DNA from: Pseudorhodoferax aquiterrae
GTDB taxonomy: Bacteria; Pseudomonadota; Gammaproteobacteria; Burkholderiales; Burkholderiaceae_C
Length of the DNA stretch: 64,000 nt
Reading direction: 5' to 3'
Assembly (NCBI RefSeq): GCF_014652235.1
Contig: NZ_BMYK01000001.1
Span: 392,982 to 456,981 of the forward strand
Shown here: piece after piece, positions 1 through 9,542 of the stretch
How positions within the stretch are numbered: position 1 is the first letter of the stretch
Layout: each line of letters begins with the position of its first letter
Notes under the pieces: generated by a model
The model's input: only the letters and a program-made list of their open reading frames with translations
Told to the model about the DNA's origin: nothing
Databases searched by the model: none
Made by a program: the position numbers and the translations under genes

Positions 1-59
1 CGCGGCGCAGCCCACGGCGGGCGCAGTCTCCAGGGAGTGCAAAGGCGCGGAAATCCCGC

Positions 60-1073
60 TTACATGGGATGCCGCGCGGGCACCGGCGCCCGCACCGCGC
101 TGGGCGGCTGTCCGATCACGCGCTTGAAGGCACGGCTGAACGAGGCCTCGGAGTCGTAGCCGAGCCGGCTGGCGGCCACCGCCACGCGCATGCCCTGTTG
201 GGCGATCCAGTGCCGGGCCTGGAACATCTTGACCTTGGCCACGTAGCGCGCCGGGCTCTCGCCCACGGTCTTCGTGAAGGCCTCGGCGAAGCGCGAGCGC
301 GAGGCGCCCATGAGCTCGGCCAGAGCGGGCACGCTCCAGTCGCGCTCGGGCTCGGCATGGATGGCCGCCAGCACCTTGCCGATGTCGGGGCAGTGCACGG
401 CCGCCAGCCAGCCCGTCGCGTCGCCGCAGGCGCACTCCACCCAGGCGCGGATGATGCTGGCGGCCAGCACGTCGGCCAGCCGCGCGAGGATGCCGCAGCT
501 GCCGATGCGGTCCAGCGCCACCTCGCGCTCCATCGCGTCCAGCAGGGCCGGCACGCCGGGGTCGCGCAGCGCGAGTTCGCCCGCCCGCATGAGGTCCGGC
601 ATCAGCGCCATGAGCGGGTGCAGCGGGTCCAGGTTGAAGCGCATGCTGCCGCAGAACAGCAGGTCGGACGGCGCCTGCCCATCGTCCGCCGTGCCGTCGC
701 GCACGAGATAGACCTGCTCGGACACCGGCACGCGCGGCAGCGCCGCGATGTCGGTGGCCGGCAGGTCGGGCGCGCTGGCCAGCGCGTGCGCGCTGCCGCG
801 CGGCAGCAGCACGGCGTCGCCGGGGTCCAGCCGCAGCCAGTCGCTGCCGGGCAGGCGCAGCCAGGCGCCGCCGCTGGCGACGAAATGAAAGCGCGCATCG
901 CGCTGGGCCGGAAAGCGCAGCGACCACGGAGCGCGCACCAGGCAGCGGCCGTACTCCACGCCGTCCAGCCGCAGGCCCAGCAGGATGCGCGTGAGCGTGT
1001 CGCGCCGGTCGGGGGGGATGGTGGGCGCCGCCAGCGTGGCCAGGGCAGAAGGTCTGGAGGATTCGTCAAGCAT
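60..1073 (-). CDS. AraC-family regulator, cupin sensor
   Basis: A 337-residue transcriptional regulator. The N-terminal half (about residues 40-200) looks like the cupin_6 ligand-binding domain, with a glycine-rich barrel segment followed by LDPGDAVLLPRGSAHAL. The C-terminal 100 residues carry two helix-turn-helix units of the AraC type (WSVPALAELMGASRSRFAEA, then RVAVAASRLGYDSEASFSRA). The frame stays open far upstream, but the ATG at 1073 puts the start just before the first domain and leaves a short divergent promoter region shared with the MFS gene at 1153. That arrangement suggests it controls the exporter. The inducer cannot be read from the sequence. Confidence 0.85.
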   Translation of the reverse strand: MLDESSRPSALATLAAPTIPPDRRDTLTRILLGLRLDGVEYGRCLVRAPWSLRFPAQRDARFHFVASGGAWLRLPGSDWLRLDPGDAVLLPRGSAHALASAPDLPATDIAALPRVPVSEQVYLVRDGTADDGQAPSDLLFCGSMRFNLDPLHPLMALMPDLMRAGELALRDPGVPALLDAMEREVALDRIGSCGILARLADVLAASIIRAWVECACGDATGWLAAVHCPDIGKVLAAIHAEPERDWSVPALAELMGASRSRFAEAFTKTVGESPARYVAKVKMFQARHWIAQQGMRVAVAASRLGYDSEASFSRAFKRVIGQPPSAVRAPVPARHPM

Positions 1074-1104
1074 TTCGGCTTTTCCGGCATTCAAACGCCG
1101 GGAT

Positions 1105-1116
1105 CTTAGGCCTAAG
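1105..1116. promoter_or_regulatory. 12-bp perfect palindrome between divergent AraC and MFS genes
   Basis: CTTAGGCCTAAG is a perfect inverted repeat about 32 bp upstream of the AraC start codon and 37 bp upstream of the MFS start. It is the only obvious symmetric site in the divergent region, so it is a candidate operator. AraC proteins more often bind direct repeats, so this is only a suggestion. Confidence 0.3.
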
Positions 1117-1152
1117 CTCCGCGCTCTGCTTGTCCAACCTGGGATATACCCT

Positions 1153-2361
1153 GTGTCTTCCGCTTCCTGCACCACCTGCCCCCCCATTGCCGGCGCACCG
1201 CCGGAGCCCACCCAGGCCCATTGGCCGGCCGTCGCCGCGCTGGCGCTGGGCGTGTTCGGCCTGGTCACGGCCGAGTTCCTGCCGGCCAGCCTGCTCACGG
1301 CCATGGCCGCCGACCTGCGTGTCAGCGAGGGCACGGCCGGCCAGACCGTGACGGCCACGGCGCTGGTCGCGGCCGTGGCCGCGCCAAGCCTGCCGCTGCT
1401 CACGCGCAACCTGGACCGCCGCAGCGTGATGCTGGCGCTGACCGTGCTCCTGCTGCTGTCCAACGGCCTGGCCGTGGCGGCCACCAGCCTGCCGGCGCTG
1501 CTGGTGGCGCGCGTGCTGCTGGGCGTGGCGCTGGGCGGCTTCTGGTCGATGTCGGGCGCGCTCGCGCTGCGCCTGGTGCCGGCCGACCGCTTCGCACGCG
1601 CCATGGCGCTGATCCTGACCGGCGTGTCGGTGGCCACGGTCTGCGCCGCGCCCATCGGTGCCTGGATGGGCGAGCAATGGGGCTGGCGCAGCGCCTTCTG
1701 GGCGGCCGGTGCGGTGAGCGTGGTGACGCTGGTGTTCCAGCTCGCCACGCTGCCCGCGCTGCCCCCGCGCGACCGGCCCGACCTGCGCGTGCTGGCCGAA
1801 CTGCTCACGCGGCCCGACGTGCGCGTGGCGCTCTTGGCCGTGCTGCTCGTGATCTCGGGCCACTTCGCGGGCTTCACCTACATCCGCCCGCTCATGGAGA
1901 ACGTGACGCACCTGTCGGTCGGCGCGATCACGGGCGTGCTGCTGGGCTACGGCATCGGCGGCTTTTTCGGCAACCTGGTGGGCGGCGCCATCGCCGAGCG
2001 CAGCGAGCGTCGCGCCATCGTGGCCGGCGGCAGCCTGGTCGCGCTGCTGGCCGGGGTGCTGCTGCTGGGCGCCTCCTCGGTGGCCGTCACGGCGGTGGCC
2101 GTGGTGCTCTGGGGCTTCGCCTTCGGCGCGTTTCCCGTGGGTTTTCAGACCTGGATCGTGCGTGCCGCGCCCGACCAGGCCGAAGGCGCAGGCGGCCTGC
2201 TGGTCGCGGCCTTCCAGGTCGCGATCGCCAGCGGCGCCATCGGCGGCGGCCTGCTGGTCGACCATGTGGGCGCGCACGGCGGGCCCTTGTTCGCGCTGGG
2301 CTCGGTCACGCTGGGGGCGCTGCTGGTCTGGCGGTACGGGCCGCGGCCGGCGCAGGCCTGA
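1153..2361 (+). CDS. MFS drug/sugar-efflux transporter (DHA1-like)
   Basis: About 402 residues with 12 predicted hydrophobic helices, the usual length for DHA1 drug:proton antiporters. LTRNLDRRSVML between helices 2 and 3 corresponds to motif A (GxLaDrxGRkx) in degenerate form, as in the NepI/YdhP/AraJ type of efflux carriers. No ATG lies near the first membrane helix. The GTG at 1153 gives a short hydrophilic tail before HWPAVAALALGVFGLVTAEF and is the best start, although no strong ribosome site precedes it. The gene is divergent from the AraC regulator, a common arrangement for inducible exporters. Substrate unknown. Confidence 0.8.
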   Translation: MSSASCTTCPPIAGAPPEPTQAHWPAVAALALGVFGLVTAEFLPASLLTAMAADLRVSEGTAGQTVTATALVAAVAAPSLPLLTRNLDRRSVMLALTVLLLLSNGLAVAATSLPALLVARVLLGVALGGFWSMSGALALRLVPADRFARAMALILTGVSVATVCAAPIGAWMGEQWGWRSAFWAAGAVSVVTLVFQLATLPALPPRDRPDLRVLAELLTRPDVRVALLAVLLVISGHFAGFTYIRPLMENVTHLSVGAITGVLLGYGIGGFFGNLVGGAIAERSERRAIVAGGSLVALLAGVLLLGASSVAVTAVAVVLWGFAFGAFPVGFQTWIVRAAPDQAEGAGGLLVAAFQVAIASGAIGGGLLVDHVGAHGGPLFALGSVTLGALLVWRYGPRPAQA

Positions 2362-2384
2362 GCGGGGCCGGTGCTGCGCCGAGA

Positions 2385-2989
2385 ATGCGGCGCATGCGGC
2401 CCCTGCGATTCCTTGCCCTGACCCGGCGCCACCCCTCGGCTATCCTGCTACTCGTGCAGCTGGCCGGCCTCGTGCTGATCGTCACCACGCACATGGTGCG
2501 CAGCACGCCGGGGCTGACCTGGATCAGCGTGTGCATCGCGCTGCCAGCCATCGCGCTGCTGGTGCTGCAGGCGGCGTTCGACGTGCACTGGCTGCTGCCC
2601 TGGTCGGCGGCGCTGGAGGCGGTGTTCTACTTCTACGCCGTGGGCAGCCTGATCGCCTACATGCTGGGCGACCTGCGCGCTACCACCGACGAGCTGTTCG
2701 CCGCGGGCGCCACCTTCACGCTGCTGGCCTGGGCCTTCGCCCATGTGTTCGTGGTGCTGCAGGCGCTGCAGCCCGGCAGCTTCCTGGCGGCGGTGGACTC
2801 GCAGGCCCGCGCAGCTGGACCGAGCTGCTGTTCCTGAGCTTCGCGCTGCTCTCGTCCACCGGCATCGGCGACGTGATCCCGGTGCGGCCCGTGGCGCGCG
2901 CCATGGCCAGCCTGGAGATGTTCGCGGGCGTGATCTACCTGGCGGCCGTGGTGTCGCGGTTGATCGGGCTCACGCTGCAGCGGCGCTGA
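2385..2989 (+). pseudogene. Two-TM potassium-channel-like protein, frameshifted
   Basis: The reading frame starting at the ATG at 2385 (or 2394) encodes four hydrophobic segments and then runs to a stop at 2837 after SFLAAVDSQARA. The rest of the protein continues in another frame: SWTELLFLSFALLSSTGIGD, followed by a last membrane helix ending at 2989. TGIGD in the sequence STGIGDVIP has the position and form of the potassium-channel selectivity filter (usually TVGYGD). Removing one GC from CGCGCAGC at about 2807-2814 restores a single frame of about 200 residues. Either the gene is recently inactivated or the sequence has a 2-bp error. The gene follows the MFS gene by 23 bp. Confidence 0.7.
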
Positions 2990-2992
2990 AGC

Positions 2993-3439
2993 TCAGCCGA
3001 CCCGTGCGAGGTGGGCCTGCGTCCAGCGCACGATGTCGGCCGCGCCCATGGCGCCGGCCTGGCGCGCGATCTCGCGGCCGCCGCGGAACAAGGCGAGCGT
3101 GGGGATGCTGCGGATGGCGAAGCGGGCGCCCAGGGCCTGGTGCGCCTCGGTGTCGAGCTTGGCCAGCCGCACATGGGGCTGCAGCTGGGCCGCAGCCTGC
3201 TCGAAGGCCGGCGCCATCTGCCGGCAGGGGCCGCACCAGGGCGCCCAGAAGTCCACCAGCACCGGGATGTCGCTGCGGCCGATGTGGCGGTCGAAGCTGG
3301 CACCGTCCAGCGCCACGGAATGGCCCGTGAACAGCGGCTGGTGGCACTTGCCGCAGTCCGGCGCCTTGGCCAGGTCGGCCGCGGCGACGCGGTTGGTGGT
3401 GTGGCAGTGCGGGCAGACGAGGTGCAGCGGGGTGGTCAT
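2993..3439 (-). CDS. trxC: Thioredoxin 2
   Basis: A 148-residue cytoplasmic dithiol oxidoreductase. The N-terminal zinc ribbon (C9-P-H-C12 and C29-G-K-C32) distinguishes TrxC from TrxA. The thioredoxin fold follows with the active site W68-C-G-P-C72 and the conserved cis-proline loop RSIPTL. Zinc-thioredoxins of this type work in oxidative-stress defence and are reduced by thioredoxin reductase (family knowledge). It stands alone, convergent with the broken channel gene and 37 bp upstream of a Bug receptor gene on the same strand. Confidence 0.95.
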   Translation of the reverse strand: MTTPLHLVCPHCHTTNRVAAADLAKAPDCGKCHQPLFTGHSVALDGASFDRHIGRSDIPVLVDFWAPWCGPCRQMAPAFEQAAAQLQPHVRLAKLDTEAHQALGARFAIRSIPTLALFRGGREIARQAGAMGAADIVRWTQAHLARVG

Positions 3440-3476
3440 GCGGGCAGCTGCAGGGCGCCCGGCCCGATTTCAAGCC

Positions 3477-4457
3477 TCACTGCGGCACCAGTCCGGAAGC
3501 CTTCACGAGTTCCGCGTGCAGCCTGCTTTCCTCCGAGATGGTCTTGGCGAACTGCTCGGGCGTGGTCGGCGCAACGTCCATGCCGGCGTCGCGCAGATGG
3601 GCCTTGACCTCCTCGCTGGCCAGGATGGCGTGGATCTGCTGGTTCAGCTGGTCGATCAGCGGGCGCGGCGTGCGGGCCGGGGCCAGCATGCCGATCCAGG
3701 TCTGGAACACCATGTTGTCGATGCCGGCCTCGCGCATGGTCGGCACGTCGGCGATCAGGGGCGAACGCTGCTCGCTCATGATGGCCAGCGCCGTGAGCTT
3801 GCCGGCCTTGATGTGGGGCAGGGCCTCGGGCAGCGGCGCGAACAGCATGTCCACGTTGCCGCCCAAGAGGTCGTTGATGGCCAGCGCGCCGCCCTTGTAG
3901 GGGATGTGCACCATGCGCACCTTCATGCGCGTCTCGAACATCAGCGCCGCCAGGTGCTGGGGGCTGCCGTCGCCCGACGAGGCGTAGTTGACGGCTTCCG
4001 GCTTGGCCCGGGCCGCGGCCAGCACCGCCCCCGCGTTGGCGAACTTCTGCCGGTCCTTGACCACCAGCACCATGGACTGGTTGGCCAGCTTGGTGATGGG
4101 CGCGAAATCGGCCTGGGCGTCGTAGGGCATCTCCTTGAAGATGTGCTGGTTGGTCGTCAGGAACGAAGCCGGCGAGGCCATCAGTGTGTAGCCGTCCGGC
4201 GCGGCCTTGGCCACCAGCGGCAGGCCGATGCGGCCCGAGGCGCCGGCCCGGTTGTCCACCACGTAGGGCTGCCCGTTCAGCGCGGCCAGCTTCTGGCCCA
4301 CCAGGCGCGCGATCATGTCCACGCCGCCGCCGGCCGGCAGCGCGACCATGAGCTTAACGGGATGGTCGGGGTACTTGCCCTGGGCGGCCGCCGGCAGGGC
4401 GGCGGCCAGCAGGCCGAACGTGCAGGCCAGCAGGGACAGGCGGCGGGTGGTGGTCAT
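3477..4457 (-). CDS. Bug-family (TctC-type) periplasmic solute receptor
   Basis: A 326-residue extracytoplasmic receptor. The signal peptide (about residues 1-25, cleavage after LPAAAQ) is followed by the family start PVKLMVALPAGGGVDMIARL and by DNRAGASGRIG, both diagnostic of Bug proteins. These proteins bind small carboxylates or aromatic acids. No TctA/TctB membrane genes lie nearby, so it is one of the many orphan receptors typical of Burkholderiales. Ligand unknown. It may be co-transcribed after the oxidoreductase at 4566-5612, with a 108-bp gap. Confidence 0.9.
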   Translation of the reverse strand: MTTTRRLSLLACTFGLLAAALPAAAQGKYPDHPVKLMVALPAGGGVDMIARLVGQKLAALNGQPYVVDNRAGASGRIGLPLVAKAAPDGYTLMASPASFLTTNQHIFKEMPYDAQADFAPITKLANQSMVLVVKDRQKFANAGAVLAAARAKPEAVNYASSGDGSPQHLAALMFETRMKVRMVHIPYKGGALAINDLLGGNVDMLFAPLPEALPHIKAGKLTALAIMSEQRSPLIADVPTMREAGIDNMVFQTWIGMLAPARTPRPLIDQLNQQIHAILASEEVKAHLRDAGMDVAPTTPEQFAKTISEESRLHAELVKASGLVPQ

Positions 4458-4565
4458 GGCGGCAACTCCAGGGTGGGGAATGGGCGCATCCTAGGATTCG
4501 CCTGCATTGCCGTCCATCACAGCATCAGCAACGTCGCATGCGAAAAATTCGCATGGTTGCCAAGC

Positions 4566-5612
4566 TCAGGCCGCCGCCACCTGCAGCACCAGCTTGCCGA
4601 AGTTGCCGCCCGCGAACAGCTTGTTCAGCGTTTCGGGGAAATGGTCCAGGCCCTGCACCACGTCTTCCTTGCTCTGCATGCGGCCGTCCTTGAGGTAGCC
4701 GGCCAGCTCGGCGATCGCCTGCGGGAAGCGGTCGGCGTAGTCGAACACCACCATGCCCTCCATGCGCGCGCGGTTCACGAGCAGGCTCAGGTAGTTCCGC
4801 GGGCCGGCGCCCGGCATGCTGTTCGCGTTGTTGTACTGGCTGATGGCGCCGCAGACGATCACGCGGGCCTTGCGCGCGAGCCTGGCCAGCACCTGGTCGA
4901 GGATCTCGCCGCCCACGTTGTCGAAGTACACGTCCACGCCGTTCGGGCAGTGCTGCTTGAGACCTTCGCGCACGGCCGATGGGCCGGCCTTGTAGTCGAT
5001 GCAGGCATCGAAGCCCAGCTCCTTCACCACCCAGTCGCACTTGGCGGGGCCGCCCGCGATGCCGACCGCGCGGCAGCCCTTGATCCTGGCGAGCTGGCCG
5101 ACCGTCTGCCCGACCGCGCCGGCCGCGGCCGAGACCACCACGGTCTGGCCCGGCTGCGGCTGGCCGATGTCCAGCAGGCCGAAGTAGCCCGTCATGCCCG
5201 GCATGCCCAGCACGTTGAGCCACTGGCCCACCGTGCCCAGGCGCAGGTCGATCTTCACGAGGCCCACGCGCTTCAAGGCGTCCTGCGGGACCAGCGCGTA
5301 TTCCTGCACGCCCAGCGTGCCGTAGACCGTGTCGCCGACCGCGAAGGCCGGGTTCTGCGAGGAGATCACGCGGCCGACGCCGCCCGCGCGCATGACTTCG
5401 CCGATGGCCACGGGCGGGATGTAGCTCTTCGCGTCGTTGAGCCAGCCGCGCATGGCCGGGTCCAGCGAGAGCGAGAGTGTCTGCACGAGCACGCCGCCTT
5501 CGGACGGCTCGGCCACGGGCTCCGTGGTGAAGTTCCAGTGCTCGCGCGTGGCGGTGGTTTCGGGGCGTCGGGCCAGGCGGACCTGGTGGTTGACGAGGGT
5601 GGCGGTGGTCAT
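4566..5612 (-). CDS. NADP-dependent MDR-family reductase (CurA/YncB-like)
   Basis: A 348-residue zinc-free medium-chain dehydrogenase/reductase. An N-terminal catalytic domain (LSLSLDPAMRGWLNDAKSY) is followed by a Rossmann domain starting AAAGAVGQTVGQLARIKG at about residue 155 and the motif FDACIDYKAG. These match the curcumin reductase/leukotriene B4 dehydrogenase group, which reduces alkenal/alkenone double bonds with NADPH. It lies 43 bp downstream of the PtxS-like regulator on the same strand, so read-through from the 2-ketogluconate operon is possible, but no metabolic link is evident. Confidence 0.88.
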   Translation of the reverse strand: MTTATLVNHQVRLARRPETTATREHWNFTTEPVAEPSEGGVLVQTLSLSLDPAMRGWLNDAKSYIPPVAIGEVMRAGGVGRVISSQNPAFAVGDTVYGTLGVQEYALVPQDALKRVGLVKIDLRLGTVGQWLNVLGMPGMTGYFGLLDIGQPQPGQTVVVSAAAGAVGQTVGQLARIKGCRAVGIAGGPAKCDWVVKELGFDACIDYKAGPSAVREGLKQHCPNGVDVYFDNVGGEILDQVLARLARKARVIVCGAISQYNNANSMPGAGPRNYLSLLVNRARMEGMVVFDYADRFPQAIAELAGYLKDGRMQSKEDVVQGLDHFPETLNKLFAGGNFGKLVLQVAAA

Positions 5613-5655
5613 GCGCGTGTCTCCGTGGTGGGATGGCGCGGCATGCTAGCCGGCT

Positions 5656-6669
5656 TCAGCCCGGTGCGGACGATCCGCGCACCACCAGCTGTCCCTCCAG
5701 CAACACCCGCCGTGCCGGGCCGGTGTGGCCCTGCAGCCGCTCGATCAGGCAGCGCGCCGCGCCTTCGCCGATGGCGTCGGTGGGTTGGGCGATGCAGGTC
5801 AGCCCCGGGCCGATCAGCGGGGCCCAGTCCGGATCGTCGAAGCCGGCGAAACCCAGGTCGCTGCCGAACTGCCAGCCGAGCTCGCGCACCGCGCGGGCCA
5901 CGCGCAGCGTGACCACCGCGTTGCCGGCCACCACGGCGGGGCGGCGCTTCCTGCCGGCGCGCCGGCGCAGCGCGGCCAGGGCCGCCAGGAGCGCGGCGTC
6001 GTCGCCCTCGGCGCTTTCGAACACGCTGCCGGCCATGGGGGCCTGCAGGCAGGTGCCGAAGGCCGCCGTGCGCTCGCGCCGCGTGCTGACGCCGGCCACG
6101 GGTTCCGTCACGTACAGCAATTCCTGCCAGCCGCCGGCCTGCAGGTGGCTGCACAGCTGGGCCATGGCGCCGGCGTTGTCCAGCGCCACGAAGTCGGTCT
6201 GCATGCCGGTGTGGCGCCGGTCGATCAGCACCACGGGCTTGCCCTGGGCCGCCACGGCGTCGGGCACGCTGTGGCCGCGGCCCAGCGTGTTGAGGATGAA
6301 GCCGTCGACCTGGTAGCCGGCCAGGGCCTCGATGGCCTCGCGCTCGCGGCCCGGCTCGTTGCCCAGGTTGAACAGCATGACCAGGTAGCCGGCTTCGCGG
6401 CAGGCGCGTTCGGCCCCGCGCAGCACGGCCACGGAATAGGGGTTGGCGATGTCGGCCACGACCAGGCCGATCAGGCGCGAACGGCCGCGGCTCAGCGCCT
6501 GGGCCATGGGGCTGGGCGCGTAGCCGAGCTGGTCGATCGCGGCCTGCACGCGCGCGGCGATGTCCGGGCTCAGCAGGCGCTCGCGGTGGTTGAAGAAGCG
6601 CGAGACCGTGGCCTTGGAGACGCCCGCGGCCGCGGCGACGTCGGAGATCGTCGGGCGGCCTGCGCTCAC
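5656..6669 (-). CDS. ptxS: LacI-family repressor, PtxS-like
   Basis: A 337-residue regulator. The N-terminal LacI helix-turn-helix (TISDVAAAAGVSKATVSRFF) and hinge (YAPSPMAQALSRGRSRLIGL) precede a periplasmic-binding-protein-like sensor domain. It starts with GTG at 6669, overlapping the upstream dehydrogenase stop (GTGA). It is the last gene of a seven-gene operon whose leader carries TGAAACCGGTTTCA at 11807-11820, the sequence I recall as the operator of Pseudomonas PtxS, which is released by 2-ketogluconate. Both its place in an operon with KguK- and KguD-like enzymes and that operator support the name. Autoregulation is inferred. Confidence 0.8.
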   Translation of the reverse strand: MSAGRPTISDVAAAAGVSKATVSRFFNHRERLLSPDIAARVQAAIDQLGYAPSPMAQALSRGRSRLIGLVVADIANPYSVAVLRGAERACREAGYLVMLFNLGNEPGREREAIEALAGYQVDGFILNTLGRGHSVPDAVAAQGKPVVLIDRRHTGMQTDFVALDNAGAMAQLCSHLQAGGWQELLYVTEPVAGVSTRRERTAAFGTCLQAPMAGSVFESAEGDDAALLAALAALRRRAGRKRRPAVVAGNAVVTLRVARAVRELGWQFGSDLGFAGFDDPDWAPLIGPGLTCIAQPTDAIGEGAARCLIERLQGHTGPARRVLLEGQLVVRGSSAPG

Positions 6670-7637
6670 ACCTGGCGCGTGTCGTAGACGGCGCTGGGCC
6701 GCTCGCCGGCCAGCACCTGCAGCAGGTTGGTCACGGCCAGCGCGGCCATGGCATGGCGGGTCTCGGCCGTGGCCGAGCCGATGTGCGGCAGCGGCGTCAC
6801 GCGCGGGTGCGTGCGCAGCGGCGAGTCGGCCGGCAGCGGCTCCTTGGCGAACACATCCAGGCCGGCCGCGCGCAGCGGGCCGTGGTCCAGCGCGTGCAGC
6901 AGCGCGGCCTCGTCCACGGTGGCGCCACGGCCGCCGTTGACGAAGATGCTGCCGGTCTTCATCTGCGCGAACAGGTCTGCGTTGAGCATGCCGCGCGTGG
7001 TGTCCGACAGCGGCAGCATGGCGACCACGAAGTCGGCGCGCGGCAGCAGTTCGGCCAGCGGCGTGTGCCGCGCCTTGCCCACGAGTTCGGGCGCCTGCGC
7101 AGCCAGGTCGACCGGGCGGCGCGCGTGGTAGAGCACCTCCATGCCGAAGCCCAGCGCGGCACGCCGCGCGATCGCCTGGCCGATGCGGCCGAAGCCCAGC
7201 AGGCCCAGGGTCTTGTGGTGCACGTCCCAGCCGTACAGGTCTTCGCCCACGCTCTTGGTCCAGCGGCCTTCACGCACGAGGTTGGCCAGCTCGACCATGC
7301 GCCGGCTGGTGGCCATGAGCAGGCCGAACACGGTGTCGGCCACGGTCTCGTCGAGCACGCCGGGCGTGTGGCACAGCACGATGCCGCGCTGTTGGAGGGC
7401 GGCCAGCGGGTAGTTGTCCACCCCGACCGAGACGCTGGACACCACGCGCAGGCGCGGCGCCTGGTCCAGCAGCGCGGGCGTGATGGGGTAGCTCGCGCCG
7501 ATCAGGCCCTCGGCCTGCGGCAATGCGGCTTCGAAGGCTGCGGGGTCGGTCTTGGGGTGGGTGACGGTGACCTGGTGCCGGGCCTGCAGGCGCGCGAGCT
7601 GGTCGGGCGGCAGGGTGCCGAAGACGACGACGTTCAT
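6666..7637 (-). CDS. kguD: 2-hydroxyacid dehydrogenase, probable 2-keto-6-phosphogluconate reductase
   Basis: A 323-residue D-2-hydroxyacid dehydrogenase. The Rossmann motif LGLLGFGRIGQAIARR is followed after beta-2 by YHARRP; basic residues in place of the NAD-type acidic residue suggest NADP(H). The catalytic triad is visible as Arg in NGGRGATVDE, Glu in FAKEPLP and His in LPHIGSAT. Context between a PfkB kinase and a PtxS-like repressor makes it the likely KguD, reducing 2-keto-6-phosphogluconate to 6-phosphogluconate for the Entner-Doudoroff pathway. The alternative is a GhrB-type ketogluconate/glyoxylate reductase acting on the unphosphorylated acid. It overlaps both neighbours by 4 bp. 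Confidence 0.8.
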   Translation of the reverse strand: MNVVVFGTLPPDQLARLQARHQVTVTHPKTDPAAFEAALPQAEGLIGASYPITPALLDQAPRLRVVSSVSVGVDNYPLAALQQRGIVLCHTPGVLDETVADTVFGLLMATSRRMVELANLVREGRWTKSVGEDLYGWDVHHKTLGLLGFGRIGQAIARRAALGFGMEVLYHARRPVDLAAQAPELVGKARHTPLAELLPRADFVVAMLPLSDTTRGMLNADLFAQMKTGSIFVNGGRGATVDEAALLHALDHGPLRAAGLDVFAKEPLPADSPLRTHPRVTPLPHIGSATAETRHAMAALAVTNLLQVLAGERPSAVYDTRQV

Positions 7638-8583
7638 GGGGCGGCTTCCTCCAGTTGTGCGCGCGTGGGCAGGCCCTCGGTGTCGCCGATCACCTGCACG
7701 CAGCGTGCACCGATCCACGCGCCGCGGCGCACGGCCTCGGGCACGCTCAGGCCTTCGAGCAAGGCACTGACCACCCCGGCCGCGAAGCCGTCGCCGGCGC
7801 CCACGGTGTCCACGACCTTCTCGACAGGACAGCCCGGCACGCGGCCGGTGCCGGCCACGTCGCTGTCGTAGTAGGCACCGTCGGCGCCGAGCTTGACGAC
7901 CACGAGCCTGGCGCCCTGGGCACGGTAGAAGGCGGCCACGCGTTCGGGCGCGGTCTCGCCGGTCAGGATCTCGCCTTCCTCGATGCCGGGCAGCACCCAG
8001 TCGGCGCGCGCGGCCAGGCCGTTGATGGCCTCGACCATGGCGGCGCGGCTGGGCCACAGCGTGGGCCGCAGGTTGGTGTCGAACGAAACCGTGCGGCCGG
8101 CTTCGCGCGCGATCTCCATGCTGCGGATGGCCGTGGGCAGCGTGGTGGCCGAGATGGCCGGGAACACGCCCGTGGCATGCAGGTGGCGCGCGCTGCGCAG
8201 CCAGGCCTCGTCGATGTCGGCGGGCGTCATCTGGCTCGCGGCCGAGCCCTTGCGGTGGTATTCGACGGGCGGGTCGCTGCCATCCGTCACGCGGCCCTTG
8301 AATTGAAAGCCCGTCTTCTGGCTCGCGTCGCAAACGACGTGGCCGCAGTCGATGCCCTCGGCCTGCATGCTGCGCAGCAGGTAGCGGCCCATGCTGTCCG
8401 TGCCCAGGCGGCTGGCCCAGCCGACCTTGAAGCCCAGGCGCGCCAGACCGATCGCAAAATTGGTTTCGGCACCGGCCGTGCGTTTGAGGAAGCCCGTGCA
8501 ATCCTCCAGCGGGCCGGGCTGGTCGGCGACCAGCAGCATCATGGCTTCGCCGAACACGGCGACGTCGAAAGCGGTGGGAGTGC

Positions 8584-8587
<4 letters not shown>
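7634..8587 (-). CDS. kguK: PfkB-family sugar-acid kinase, probable 2-ketogluconokinase
   Basis: A 317-residue ribokinase-family enzyme. The N-terminal substrate region [14 protein letters not shown] and the C-terminal PfkB signature [13 protein letters not shown] (catalytic Asp in GAGD) are intact, and the length fits KdgK/KguK kinases. PfkB sequence alone cannot separate 2-keto-3-deoxygluconate from 2-ketogluconate as substrate. The PtxS-type operator and the KguD-like neighbour favour 2-ketogluconate, giving 2-keto-6-phosphogluconate. ATGA overlaps with the ATPase upstream (8584-8587) and the reductase downstream (7634-7637) show tight translational coupling of transport, phosphorylation and reduction. 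Confidence 0.78.
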
Positions 8588-9342
<755 letters not shown>

Positions 9343-9403
9343 GTTGGCTGGTCTGGTTTTTTCAAGGCAAGGGGCGGATGCGTTGTGCGGGGGCCGAGGT
9401 CGC

Positions 9404-9474
9404 CGGGTGGCCTTCTCCGCGAATGTCCCCCGGCCTGGCGGCCTCCTCCTTTATTTCGCTGCGAAGGCCACCCG
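9404..9474 (+). repeat. Structured repeat element, copy 1
   Basis: A 71-bp element closed by a perfect 12-bp inverted repeat (CGGGTGGCCTTC at 9404-9415, complement at 9463-9474). Inside are two conserved strands, TCCGCGAATGTCCCCC (9416-9431) and CTCCTCCTTTATTTCGCTGC (9443-9462), around a short GGCC..GGCC stem. GCGAA in the first strand can pair with TTCGC in the second. The same two strands recur in copy 2 on the other strand, while the outer arms and inner stem differ in sequence but remain paired. Confidence 0.75.
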
Positions 9475-9542
9475 ACACCCTCGACCCTGGACACGTCGCG
9501 TCGAACGGGTGATGCAACGCGACGCTGGTTGACCGTGTCGAT

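Noticed and set aside
1074-1877. N-terminal extension of the AraC regulator up to 605 residues
   Set aside because: The extra part is antisense to the MFS transporter and Ser/Ala/Arg rich; the natural start is the ATG at 1073.
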